Of a stretch of 33,705 bases of DNA, positions 14,940 to 23,542 are shown one piece after another. The notes below the pieces were generated by a model. The model had not been told where the DNA came from, made no database searches, and was given only the letters and a program-made list of their open reading frames with translations. Position 1 is the stretch's first letter; every line of letters starts with the position of its first letter. The DNA comes from Flavobacteriaceae bacterium. GTDB taxonomy: Bacteria > Bacteroidota > Bacteroidia > Flavobacteriales > Flavobacteriaceae. The DNA lies in the NCBI GenBank assembly GCA_024762795.1, contig JANTGS010000025.1, positions 1 to 33,705 of the forward strand. The letters are read 5' to 3'. Made by a program: the position numbers and the translations under genes.

Positions 14940-16187
14940 CTAAACCTGTTTAAATATCTTATTATCAGGTAATTCAAAGACCTCAAGTCCAAAATAAGGT
15001 ACTGCAGCGATGATATGGTCAAAGATATCAGCCATGATATATTCATAGTTCTGCCAGCGTTTATCGCTGCTAAAAGCGTAGATCTCAATAGGAATTCCTT
15101 GTGTGGTAGGAGGGAGTTGACGTGTCATAACCATCATATCTTTATTGATGGCAGAATGGTTTTCCACATAGGTTTCCACGTATTTTCTGTACACACCAAT
15201 ATTGGTCAGGTTACGTCCGTTGATCAGTAAGTTTTTATCAATATTATTCTTTTCGTTATATTTTACAATATCCTCTTGCCGATTATTTAGATAACCGGTG
15301 ATCAATTGAATATCTTTTAATTTATCTACATTATTTTCAGAGAGATACTTAATACTATTTAATTTAATGATCAAAGCTCTTTTAATGCGTCTTCCCTCTG
15401 AATTTTCCATTCCTCTCCAATTCTTAAAGGAGTCGGAGATCAATGCATAAGTTGGAATGGTGGTAATGGTTTTATCAAAATTCTGCACCTTTACCGTGGC
15501 CAGATTGATCTCGGTAACATTTCCGTCGGCACCATATTTCTGAAATGTAATCCAGTCGCCAATGCGAACCATATCGTTTACGGTAACCTGTATGCTCGCT
15601 ACAAAACCGAGAATGGTATCTTTAAATACCAATAGCAGTACTGCAGAAGCGGCTCCCAGAGCCGTAATAAATTTCCAGATCTCCATTCCGGTCACAATAG
15701 CAAAAATGGATAACAGGCCTCCGATCCACATAAAAATCATCATCACCTGAATATAACTTTCAATTGGTTTATCTTTAAACCTCTTAAAAGTTCTGATATA
15801 ATCTCTTAAAGAATTGAATATGCTCTGGATGATCTGCAGGATCAACAAAACATAGATCACTTTAAACAACTTTTCAGTAATATCTTCAAAGAATTCAAAG
15901 TCGACGAAAATATACGGAATCATCTTCAGGATGATATAAAAAGGGATGATATGAGAAATATTTGTAATTACCTTATTCTTAATAAGAAGATCATCAAACT
16001 GGGTCTTTGTTTTAACAGCAAATTTTGAAAACATATTGATCAACAGTTTATTAATAAAAAGGTCTGTAATAAAGATGATCAGAAATGTAAGCAAAAGCAG
16101 CGCAAACATATTCAGATATTTAGAGGTATTATCCGCAAGGCCCAGTCCGGTAAAATAATTGTAAAACAGATGTGAGAACTTTTCCAT
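14940..16187 (-). CDS. Mechanosensitive ion channel, MscS family (YbdG type)
   Basis: 415-aa inner-membrane channel that releases solutes on hypo-osmotic shock. About five transmembrane helices lie in residues 25-200. The last is the Gly/Ala-rich pore helix (ALGAASAVLLLVFKDTILGFVASI) followed by the MscS beta domain with VNDMVRIGDWITF and VQNFDKTITTIPTY. The C-terminal cytoplasmic domain contains GIPIEIYAFS, typical of YbdG/MscM-like miniconductance channels. The start is at 16187. It is convergent with the insertion element, whose right hairpin lies 30 bases beyond its stop. Confidence 0.9.
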   Translation of the reverse strand: MEKFSHLFYNYFTGLGLADNTSKYLNMFALLLLTFLIIFITDLFINKLLINMFSKFAVKTKTQFDDLLIKNKVITNISHIIPFYIILKMIPYIFVDFEFFEDITEKLFKVIYVLLILQIIQSIFNSLRDYIRTFKRFKDKPIESYIQVMMIFMWIGGLLSIFAIVTGMEIWKFITALGAASAVLLLVFKDTILGFVASIQVTVNDMVRIGDWITFQKYGADGNVTEINLATVKVQNFDKTITTIPTYALISDSFKNWRGMENSEGRRIKRALIIKLNSIKYLSENNVDKLKDIQLITGYLNNRQEDIVKYNEKNNIDKNLLINGRNLTNIGVYRKYVETYVENHSAINKDMMVMTRQLPPTTQGIPIEIYAFSSDKRWQNYEYIMADIFDHIIAAVPYFGLEVFELPDNKIFKQV

Positions 16188-16392
16188 ATTTTTTAATTGT
16201 TTTAAACAAAAATACAGGGTTTTAGATTAAAACAATATTATTTTATGATTTTCTTTATCAGAAATTAAACAGTCTTTCCATTCATAAATTCTTAAGTTTT
16301 TATATTTCTGTGATAAGTTTTTCCAATTAGTCGTAACATTTTTGTATTTTGAGTGTCAAATCAAGAAAATAAACCAATCTAAATCTATTACA

Positions 16393-17178
16393 ATGAAAAA
16401 TTTTAAATTATTCCTTTTAACTCTTCTGATCAGTTTTTCTTATACCTTAAAAGCCCAGACTGCTGATGAGATCCTTAACAATTATTTTGAAAATACCGGA
16501 GGCAAAGCCAGCTGGACTAACCTGACAGGTTTAAAAATGTTTGCTAAAGTAAATCAAAGCGGGATGGATATTCCTTTGGAGATCACTCAGTTAAAAGATG
16601 GCAGACAAATGACCGTAGTAAAATTTCAGGGGCAGGAGATCAAGCAGGGTGTATTTGACGGAGAAACCCTTTGGGGAGTCAATTTTATGACCCAGAAAGC
16701 TGAAAAGAACGATAAGGAAGCCACCGATAATATGAAACTTGAAAAAAATGATTTCCCCAGTCCTTTTATCAACTACAAGCAAAAGAACTATACGGTTGAA
16801 CTGATGGGAAAAGAAACTGTTGATGGTACCGAAACCTTTAAAATCAAACTGGTAAAAGAACCGGTGACTATAGATGGTAAGAAAGAAGAGAGTGTATCTT
16901 ATTATTATTTTGATACAGATAATTTTGTGCCAATTGTTGTTGAAAGCGAAGTAAAATCAGGTCAGTTTAAAGGCCTTACATCAGAAGTTAAAATGAGTGA
17001 TTATCAGGAGGTTGACGGACTTTATTTTCCTTTTTCCATGACTCAGGGAATTAAAGGAAAAGGAGGAGGAACCATTACCATAGATAAGATAGAACTCAAC
17101 CCTAAAGTTGACGCCTCTGAATTTAAATTTCCAGAGGAAAAGGAAGTTGCTAAACCGGCAGAGCAGGAGAAAAAATAA
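16393..17178 (+). CDS. Exported LolA-like lipid-binding fold protein
   Basis: 261 aa from the ATG at 16393, which begins a clear signal peptide (MKNFKLFLLTLLISFSYTLKAQ, cleaved after AQ). The frame can be extended upstream to a TTG at 16342, but that segment is polar and lacks export character. The mature part resembles the LolA/LolB-like outer-membrane lipoprotein-sorting fold: DEILNNYFENTGG, a run of beta strands, FDGETLWGVN, then YYYFDTDNFVPIVVE and DGLYFPFSM. It ends in a Lys/Glu-rich tail. In Bacteroidota such proteins are common and their lipid cargo unknown. The 1006-aa secreted propeller protein starts 149 bases downstream. Confidence 0.75.
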   Translation: MKNFKLFLLTLLISFSYTLKAQTADEILNNYFENTGGKASWTNLTGLKMFAKVNQSGMDIPLEITQLKDGRQMTVVKFQGQEIKQGVFDGETLWGVNFMTQKAEKNDKEATDNMKLEKNDFPSPFINYKQKNYTVELMGKETVDGTETFKIKLVKEPVTIDGKKEESVSYYYFDTDNFVPIVVESEVKSGQFKGLTSEVKMSDYQEVDGLYFPFSMTQGIKGKGGGTITIDKIELNPKVDASEFKFPEEKEVAKPAEQEKK

Positions 17179-17203
17179 CTTTCTACAATTCTAAAAGGGT
17201 TTC

Positions 17204-17254
17204 CCACCACTATCTCCCGGGGTCGTTTGGTCGATCCCTCCAGAAAAATGGTGG
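17204..17254. other. Inverted repeat in the gap before the propeller gene
   Basis: CCACCA (17204-17209) and TGGTGG (17249-17254) flank a GC-richer 40-base stretch containing two GGTCG units. It could be the end signal of the LolA-like gene or a leader structure of the next. No T-run follows, so it is not called a terminator. Confidence 0.25.
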
Positions 17255-17327
17255 ATAAAAAGTATGCTGTTAAAACTATAAACTTTTATAGATCTTATAC
17301 CTTAAATTCTATTAACAAACCTGACTT

Positions 17328-20300
17328 ATGAAAAAACTCGATCAAATATTAATTGGAATATTTTTTATCTTCCCATTCCTGATAAATGCTCAGGATCAAA
17401 ACAAACAGATCGAACTTAAAAATATGTTCGGAGATCTTAAAGCCCGTCATATCGGTCCGGCCCTGATGAGTGGAAGGATAAATGATCTGGAAGCACATCC
17501 TGTAAACCCAAGGATTATTTATGCCGGTGCAGCCGGAGGGGGTGTATGGAAATCAAATGATGCCGGAACAACTTTTAATCCGATCTTTGATAAAAATTGC
17601 CAGTCGATTGGTGCTATTGAGATCGATCCCAACCATCCTGACCAGGTACTTTATGTGGGAACCGGAGAGACCTGGACTAGAAACAGTGTTTCTATTGGTA
17701 ACGGACTCTACAAATCTACTGATGGTGGGGTAAACTGGAATAAGATAGGTTTTGAAAAATCGGAAAGAATTGCTTCGATCATAGTGAATCCGAAGAATTC
17801 TGATGAGATCTATGTTGGGGTTTTAGGAGCACTCTGGTCCGATTGTGAGGAAAGAGGCGTTTTTAAGAGTAGTGACGGAGGAAAGACCTGGAGTAAAATT
17901 CTTTATGTAAATCCCAAAACGGGCTGTGCTGATCTGGCCATGGATCCAAAGAATCCAAATGTTCTCTATGCCTCCATGTGGGAATTCAGAAGAACCGGAT
18001 GGTCATTTGAATCAGGGGGAAAAAACAGTGCCTTGTATAAATCGGTTGACGGTGGTAAAACCTGGAATAAGATCCATAATGGTTTCCCCGAAGGAATTTT
18101 AGGACGTTTAGGCATTGCTATTGCCCCGAGCAATCCGAATATACTCTATACAGTTATTGAAGCAGAGGAAGATACTAAAAAAGGCCTCTACCGAAGTGAT
18201 GATGCCGGAGAGCACTGGAAGCAACTGAACAACGATTTTGGTATCACAGTACGCCCGTTTTATTTTTCAAGAATTGTTGTAGATCCTAAAAACCCCGATG
18301 TGATCGTAAAAGGAGGTTTAAGCGGTTCTATTTCCCGCGATGGAGGAAAAACTTTTAAGGATCTCGGAAATATGCACAGTGATATTCACGATATTATTTT
18401 TGATATCAATGATTCCGACCGGATGTATGTAGGTACAGACGGGGGCGTGTATCGTTCCTGGAATGGAGGAACTACTATGGAGATCGTTGAAAACCTGCCT
18501 GTATCTCAATTCTATCAGGTAAGTGTAGATGATAAGGTCCCTTATAATGTTTACGGAGGTTTACAGGATAATGGTTCCTGGTATGGCCCTTCTTCGGCTA
18601 CTGGGGGAATAAAGGCCAGAGACTGGAATTCCATTGGTGGAGGAGACGGATTTAGGGTTTATAAGCATCCTGAAAAGAATATTATTTATTCAGAAATGCA
18701 GGGAGCAGAGAATATCTGGCGGTATGATGTAGAAAAAAAACTCATCAAAACCATTCAGCCTTTGCCCAAAAAGGGAGATCCGAAACTGCGTTTTAACTGG
18801 AATGCTCCTATTATTGTAAGCAAACATCATTCCGACAGAGTTTATGTGGGAAGTCAGTTTTTACACCGATCAGATGATATGGGAGACAGCTGGAAGGTTA
18901 TTTCTCCTGATCTTACTACCAACGATAAATCAAAGCAGTTACAGGAGAATTCAGGAGGACTCTCAAAAGACAATTCAGGAGCTGAAAATCATACTACGAT
19001 CTTTACTATTGCCGAATCTCCACTTGATGATCAGATTATCTGGGTAGGCACCGATGACGGAAATGTTCAGATCACTACTAACGGAGGAAAAAAATGGAAC
19101 AATACCATTCAGAATATCAAAGATTTACCCAAAAACACCTGGGTTTACCATATAGAAGCCAGCAGCCATGATAAAGCAACAGCCTATGCAGTTTTTGACG
19201 GGCATACCCAAGGGGATATGAATCCACATGTATACAAAACCACCGATTATGGTAAGACCTGGAAAAGTATAACTACCGGTCAGATCAAAGGATTTGTAAG
19301 AAATATTCAGGAAGATTATGTCAATCCTGATCTATTGTTCTTGGGAACAGAATTCGGACTTTATATTACCATAGACGGTGGGAAGAACTGGAGTAAATTT
19401 ACCAAAAATATGCCTTCAGTAGCCGTTCATTATATTGAATTACAAAAACGAACCAATGATCTTGTGCTGGCTACGCATGGACGGGGAATTATTATAATTG
19501 ATGATATTTCTCCTTTAAGGGAGATCACCCCTGAGGTGATGACTCAAAAGATCCATTTCTTTAAAACAGAACCTAAGATCATGAAAGATCAAAGCGGGTT
19601 TTCGGGTAATTTTGGCAGTGAAACTCAATTTGTAGGTGAAAACCCCTCAAGTGATCTTCAGATTAAATATTTGCTTCCCAAAAGACATACTTTTGGTAAA
19701 ATGAGCCTTGATATTTTTGATCAGGAAGGAAACAAGGTCATGTCATTACCTCCGGGTAAATTAAAAGGAATTAACATTGTAAACTGGTCTTATCGTTTAA
19801 AACCCCCAAAAGTAGCCAAAGGGAAAACCTTTAGTTTTGGTGGCTTTACAGCACCACGGGTTAAAGCCGGAACCTATAAAGTTGTTATCAAAAAAGGAAA
19901 AGATACTTTTGAACATGAGTTTGTATTAAAATATGATTCCCGTACCGGACTTTCAGAAGCAGACCGGGTTTTAAAATACAACACTACGATGAAGCTTTAT
20001 AATATGACACAGGATCTGGCCTATCAGGTTTATCAGCTTGATGAAATACAAAAGAATACTTCTGATGAAAAGTTGTCCTCTGATCTTGAATCGTTAAAAA
20101 AATCACTGGTGATCACCACAGGAGATAATTATGTAGGTACAGCAGAACCTCAGTTAAGGGAAAAGATGGCCGATCTTTACAGTAAAGTTGCCGGAAGTTA
20201 TGATAAACCCACTCAGGAAGACCTCGATAACCTAAAAGTAATTGAAGAACGCTTTAAGAAAGCAGAAAAAGATTTCGATAAACTAAAGAAAAAGGCTAAT

Positions 20301-20348
20301 TTAGATGTTTTGAAATTAAAAACTTTTGAAGAATTCATTAATGGATAA
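17328..20348 (+). CDS. Secreted Asp-box (BNR/sortilin-like) beta-propeller protein
   Basis: 1006 aa with a signal peptide (residues 1-21, ending INAQ). Residues about 40-720 hold at least ten Asp-box repeats of the type S-x-DGG-x-TW: KSTDGGVNWNKI, KSSDGGKTWSKI, KSVDGGKTWNKI, RSDDAGEHW, RSDDMGDSW, KTTDYGKTWKSI and TIDGGKNWSKF are examples. These form one or two propellers related to sortilin/VPS10 and plant YCF48-like folds. A beta-sandwich segment follows (about 760-870) and then a helical C-terminus (about 880-1000). No sialidase arginine triad is obvious, so it is more likely a binding or peptidase-associated protein than a glycosidase. It overlaps the next gene by eight bases. Confidence 0.82.
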   Translation: MKKLDQILIGIFFIFPFLINAQDQNKQIELKNMFGDLKARHIGPALMSGRINDLEAHPVNPRIIYAGAAGGGVWKSNDAGTTFNPIFDKNCQSIGAIEIDPNHPDQVLYVGTGETWTRNSVSIGNGLYKSTDGGVNWNKIGFEKSERIASIIVNPKNSDEIYVGVLGALWSDCEERGVFKSSDGGKTWSKILYVNPKTGCADLAMDPKNPNVLYASMWEFRRTGWSFESGGKNSALYKSVDGGKTWNKIHNGFPEGILGRLGIAIAPSNPNILYTVIEAEEDTKKGLYRSDDAGEHWKQLNNDFGITVRPFYFSRIVVDPKNPDVIVKGGLSGSISRDGGKTFKDLGNMHSDIHDIIFDINDSDRMYVGTDGGVYRSWNGGTTMEIVENLPVSQFYQVSVDDKVPYNVYGGLQDNGSWYGPSSATGGIKARDWNSIGGGDGFRVYKHPEKNIIYSEMQGAENIWRYDVEKKLIKTIQPLPKKGDPKLRFNWNAPIIVSKHHSDRVYVGSQFLHRSDDMGDSWKVISPDLTTNDKSKQLQENSGGLSKDNSGAENHTTIFTIAESPLDDQIIWVGTDDGNVQITTNGGKKWNNTIQNIKDLPKNTWVYHIEASSHDKATAYAVFDGHTQGDMNPHVYKTTDYGKTWKSITTGQIKGFVRNIQEDYVNPDLLFLGTEFGLYITIDGGKNWSKFTKNMPSVAVHYIELQKRTNDLVLATHGRGIIIIDDISPLREITPEVMTQKIHFFKTEPKIMKDQSGFSGNFGSETQFVGENPSSDLQIKYLLPKRHTFGKMSLDIFDQEGNKVMSLPPGKLKGINIVNWSYRLKPPKVAKGKTFSFGGFTAPRVKAGTYKVVIKKGKDTFEHEFVLKYDSRTGLSEADRVLKYNTTMKLYNMTQDLAYQVYQLDEIQKNTSDEKLSSDLESLKKSLVITTGDNYVGTAEPQLREKMADLYSKVAGSYDKPTQEDLDNLKVIEERFKKAEKDFDKLKKKANLDVLKLKTFEEFING

Positions 20349-21174
20349 GGCTATTAGAGTTAAAAAATATTCGGGGGAACTGGTTGATTTTAATCGGGAT
20401 AAATTGATTCGTTCTCTTAGAAATGCAAAAGCTGATGAACACCTGATCAATGAGATCTTAGAAGAGGTTAACCGTAATCTATATGACGGCATTTCTACTA
20501 AAAAGATCTATCAGCTCGCATTTAATATTTTAAAAAGAAAAAAAAGTATCTGCGCCTCAAGGTATAAACTAAAAAAAGCCATCATGGAGCTTGGGCCCTC
20601 AGGATATCCTTTTGAGAAATATGTTGGAGTACTTTTAAACTATGAAGGTTTTCGTACCGAAGTGGGGGTGAGTGTTCAGGGAAAATGTGTTAGTCATGAA
20701 GTGGATGTTGTAGCTATAGACAGTGATAATCATTATATGGTTGAATGTAAATACCACAACAGGCAGGGCAGAGTAAACGATGTAAAGATTCCTTTATACA
20801 TCCAGTCGAGATTTATGGATTTGAAAGAACAATGTGAAGAAAATAATCATCATCCCAATAAATTTCATCAGGGCTGGGTTTATACCAATACCCGTTTTAC
20901 TTCTGAGGCTATTACTTATGCAGAATGTGTTGGACTAAAATTGGTAAGCTGGGATTATCCACCCAACGACAGCTTAAAGGATAAGATCAATAAATCAGGG
21001 CTATTTCCCATAACCTCAATGGCATTTATTACCAAAAAAGAAAAAGAAATATTTCTTAAGAATGGTGTAGTACACTGCAGGGAAATATGCGAGAATCCGC
21101 AATTGATCGAACTTTTGGGACTCAGAGGAGCCCGTCTTAGAAAGGTTAAAGAATTAATAAATATGATGTGTTAA
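20341..21174 (+). CDS. ATP-cone domain fused to an Mrr-type restriction endonuclease domain
   Basis: 277 aa from ATG 20341, which overlaps the preceding stop (ATGGATAA). Residues 4-85 are an ATP-cone: IRVKKYSGELVDFNRDKLIRSL begins as in nucleotide reductase and NrdR regulators. Residues 90-210 are a PD-(D/E)xK nuclease of the Mrr-cat group, with E92 in FEKYVG, D122 in HEVDVVA and E135-x-K137 in ECKYHN. A C-terminal helical tail ends near LRKVKELINMM. The frame upstream at 20326 is rejected as a start because it lies inside the preceding gene without need. The architecture suggests nucleotide-gated cleavage, which is inference. No methyltransferase partner is present. Confidence 0.82.
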   Translation: MDKAIRVKKYSGELVDFNRDKLIRSLRNAKADEHLINEILEEVNRNLYDGISTKKIYQLAFNILKRKKSICASRYKLKKAIMELGPSGYPFEKYVGVLLNYEGFRTEVGVSVQGKCVSHEVDVVAIDSDNHYMVECKYHNRQGRVNDVKIPLYIQSRFMDLKEQCEENNHHPNKFHQGWVYTNTRFTSEAITYAECVGLKLVSWDYPPNDSLKDKINKSGLFPITSMAFITKKEKEIFLKNGVVHCREICENPQLIELLGLRGARLRKVKELINMMC

Positions 21175-21184
21175 AAGGGAATTC

Positions 21185-21439
21185 CTAAATAGGATTCTTA
21201 TCGATCAGGTGGAATCCTGTTTTTTTAAAATCCTTCATCAGATCATTTACTTTGATCGATTTATTGGTAAAGACCTTTATTTCAACCGGAAATTTTTCTT
21301 TATTTATCTCAACTTTTTCTATACCGGTGTAGGAATTAAGATAATTTTTTATATCAAAAAGATCATCATCAAACCTGGCATTTGTACCAAAAACCTTACC
21401 GTGTTTTCCTGGGAAAATATTTTCTGACAATAGACTCAT
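21185..21439 (-). CDS. HMA-like small protein lacking CxxC
   Basis: 84 aa. The N-terminus MSLLSENIFPGKHGKVFGT resembles a small flavobacterial family annotated as heavy-metal-associated. The rest has the beta-alpha-beta-beta-alpha-beta outline of an HMA domain (DLFDIKNYLNSYTGIEKVEI, VEIKVFTNKSIKVNDLMKDFKKTGFHL). The metal-binding CxxC is absent, and the protein has no cysteine at all, so ordinary copper or zinc carriage is unlikely. A TAAATTTG box lies 18 bases upstream. It converges on the nuclease-fusion gene with a ten-base gap. Confidence 0.7.
   Translation of the reverse strand: MSLLSENIFPGKHGKVFGTNARFDDDLFDIKNYLNSYTGIEKVEINKEKFPVEIKVFTNKSIKVNDLMKDFKKTGFHLIDKNPI
21191..21226 (+). terminator. 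Terminator of the nuclease-fusion gene, inside a convergent gene
   Basis: AGGATTC (21191-21197) pairs with GAATCCT (21212-21218), followed by a run of seven Ts (21220-21226). It lies in the 3' coding end of the HMA-like gene on the other strand. Confidence 0.65.
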
Positions 21440-21457
21440 TTCTTAAAAAGTTTTAAT

Positions 21458-21465
21458 CAAATTTA
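21458..21465 (-). promoter_or_regulatory. -7 promoter box of the HMA-like gene
   Basis: Minus strand TAAATTTG, a full match to TAnnTTTG, 18 bases upstream of the start at 21439. Confidence 0.5.
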
Positions 21466-21523
21466 CGAAATTTAAGACTGATTTCAAAATTAATATATTT
21501 GGGGCCTTATTTCATGAGGTTTG

Positions 21524-22429
21524 TTACTTTCCCAGTATATAATCGTAAAAATCTTTTGAGATCTTTGCCATTTCATCCGTAGCTTTGTCGAAATCCTTTA
21601 AATTTTTGGAAAGAATTACAAGAACATATTTTCTTCCATCAGGTAAAAATACAATACCCGAATCGTGATGTACGCCCGTAATAGAACCTGTTTTATGAGC
21701 TACCTGAACTTCTTTTGGTAAATATTTTGGAATCATATCATTAAATTTCTGATCTTTCAGTATCCTGATCATTTCGTCACAATCTTTTTTTGAGCCGGCT
21801 TTCCCGGTAGCAATAGCCTTCATGATCAGCATGAGATCCTTCGCCGTAGTAGTGTTGTTTAAGCCTTTCCGGTAGGCCTTAAGATCTTCAACACCTCTGA
21901 GAACCTGTATATTTTTTGCGCCTAATTTTCGCATTGTAGCTGTTACATTTTTTGCACCTACAAATTCAATTAAAATATTGGTTGCCAGGTTACTGCTTAC
22001 AGTGATCATATCATACATTAAATCGTAAATACTTACTTTTTTACCGATCTTCTTATACAGTGCATCTCCGCTGTCTTCATTGATATCCATTTTGTAAGGG
22101 CTGCCGTCGACAATACTTTTAAACTCATTTTTTACAAAAAGTGAATCTGTTAATTTGAATCGGCCTGCTTCTGCCTGACGAAAGATCTCTATCATTACCG
22201 GTGTTTTCATAGTACTGGCAGCATGAAATGTTTCTTTTTCATTGATCAGGATCATATGCTCGTTAGTTAGATTGATGTAAGCAAGTGCATAATCGCCTTT
22301 AGAATTAGCAAAATGCTGACCTGTTTTTTTTAAAAGTGTACTCATTTTGACATCATCCTTTCCTTGATTGCAGGAAGTATTCATCAATAATATAAGAGCA
22401 AATAGTGAGTAATAAAGGAACCTGATCAT
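21524..22429 (-). CDS. Class A beta-lactamase-like serine hydrolase lipoprotein
   Basis: 301 aa. The signal ends LMNTSC, a lipobox, so Cys20 would be lipidated. The active-site set of the penicillin-binding fold is intact: STMK (S72, K75), SSN (145-147, equivalent to SDN), a Glu at E181 in RGVEDLKAY that fits the class A general base, and HKTGS (246-248). The RGVED...NNTTTAKDL pattern is shared by environmental class A-like proteins whose substrates are mostly untested. It could confer beta-lactam hydrolysis or act on cell wall. No regulator or mobile element is adjacent, so it looks resident rather than acquired. Confidence 0.82.
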   Translation of the reverse strand: MIRFLYYSLFALILLMNTSCNQGKDDVKMSTLLKKTGQHFANSKGDYALAYINLTNEHMILINEKETFHAASTMKTPVMIEIFRQAEAGRFKLTDSLFVKNEFKSIVDGSPYKMDINEDSGDALYKKIGKKVSIYDLMYDMITVSSNLATNILIEFVGAKNVTATMRKLGAKNIQVLRGVEDLKAYRKGLNNTTTAKDLMLIMKAIATGKAGSKKDCDEMIRILKDQKFNDMIPKYLPKEVQVAHKTGSITGVHHDSGIVFLPDGRKYVLVILSKNLKDFDKATDEMAKISKDFYDYILGK

Positions 22430-22544
22430 ATTATAGATTTTATCGATTTACTTTTAACATAAAAATACATCAAATGAATTATAATTGTGATAAATTAATA
22501 TTTTTTTTTATATTTAAAAATAAAACCTTATAAAACCAGAAAAA

Positions 22545-22964
22545 ATGAAGAACTACAAAAAAACTTACTTTTTACCAGTGCTGATCATTGGTATTTCATT
22601 TGGCTTGTATTCATTTAGTAAAGTCAATCCCCGTAATTATAATTCAGTTAAAGATGTGGATTCTATAGTAATCCCTGCTGAAGTTCAGACTATCATTGAT
22701 AACAAATGCTATGGATGTCATAATACAGAATCAAGAGGGGAGAAGAGTAAAAAGAAACTAAACTTTGATTATTTTACCAATGGAGATTATTCAAAAGGAA
22801 AGATCATCAGCAAACTGGGCAAGATCAAAGATGAATTGGATGAGGATAAGATGCCACCGGAAAAGTTTCTGGCCAAATATCCGCATAAGAAATTAACTGC
22901 TGAAGAAAAAACTATTCTTGAGAACTGGATCATTGATCAAAAGAAAGTCCTTGCAGGCGAATAG
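22545..22964 (+). CDS. Haem-binding domain protein (CxxCH)
   Basis: 139 aa, N-terminal membrane anchor or uncleaved signal (residues 8-25). One haem attachment site, CYGCH (C55, C58, H59), fits covalent c-type haem. MPPEKFL (about residue 103) supplies a methionine that may be the sixth ligand. The C-terminal helix LTAEEKTILENWI is shared with small c-type cytochromes. It belongs to the haem-binding domain group often seen in Bacteroidota. A paralogue starts nine bases after its stop, with CxxCH at the same residue numbers. Electron-transfer partner is unknown. Confidence 0.82.
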   Translation: MKNYKKTYFLPVLIIGISFGLYSFSKVNPRNYNSVKDVDSIVIPAEVQTIIDNKCYGCHNTESRGEKSKKKLNFDYFTNGDYSKGKIISKLGKIKDELDEDKMPPEKFLAKYPHKKLTAEEKTILENWIIDQKKVLAGE

Positions 22965-22973
22965 GATCAATCT

Positions 22974-23435
22974 ATGAAAAGCAAAAAGAAAATTTTCTGG
23001 AGTATGATAACTGTTGTGATCATTATCATGCAGCTGTATCCTTTTCCAAAGCCTGAAATTATAGCAAATAATCCGAATGATCTGATCAAATCAGCCGATG
23101 TTCCTGAAAATGTGGCCACCATGCTTAGATTGGCCTGTTATGATTGTCATTCCAATGAAACGCAATATCCCTGGTATTCAAATATCGCGCCGGTAAAATG
23201 GTGGGTTTATGATCATATTGTTAAAGGCAGGGAAGATCTGAATTTTTCTGATTGGAATTCTTTAAGTAAATCAGATAAAGCTGAATTTCTGGATGGTATT
23301 TCTACGGAGGTTTCTGATGGCGATATGCCTTTAAAACCTTATCCTTTAACTCATCCTGATGCCAAGCTAAGTGATGCCGACCGTGAAACTATTGCCGGTT
23401 GGGCTGAAGAATATATGGAAAAATTATACGAGTAA
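22974..23435 (+). CDS. Haem-binding domain protein (CxxCH), paralogue
   Basis: 153 aa. Membrane anchor at residues 7-22, then the haem site CYDCHS (C55, C58, H59). The following NETQYPWYSNIAPVKWWVYDHI and DGDMPLKPY are diagnostic of the Bacteroidota haem-binding domain. A late ADRETIAGWAEEYM helix matches that of the preceding protein. It is co-transcribed with that gene (nine-base gap) and ends at a strong terminator. Location is probably periplasmic, tethered to the inner membrane. Confidence 0.88.
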   Translation: MKSKKKIFWSMITVVIIIMQLYPFPKPEIIANNPNDLIKSADVPENVATMLRLACYDCHSNETQYPWYSNIAPVKWWVYDHIVKGREDLNFSDWNSLSKSDKAEFLDGISTEVSDGDMPLKPYPLTHPDAKLSDADRETIAGWAEEYMEKLYE

Positions 23436-23453
23436 TCAGAAAATCTATTTTTT

Positions 23454-23489
23454 AAAAAGGCTGAAAGTTGATTAATTTTCAGCCTTTTT
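23454..23489. terminator. Bidirectional rho-independent terminator
   Basis: AAAAAGGCTGAAA (23454-23466) pairs with TTTCAGCCTTTTT (23477-23489) as a 13-bp perfect stem with a ten-base loop. It sits between the haem-binding operon and the convergent sigma-factor operon. Confidence 0.9.
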
Positions 23490-23542
23490 TTATCTCCTAT
23501 TAAGATATTCCAAATGTAATTATCATATCATAAAATTAAAAT

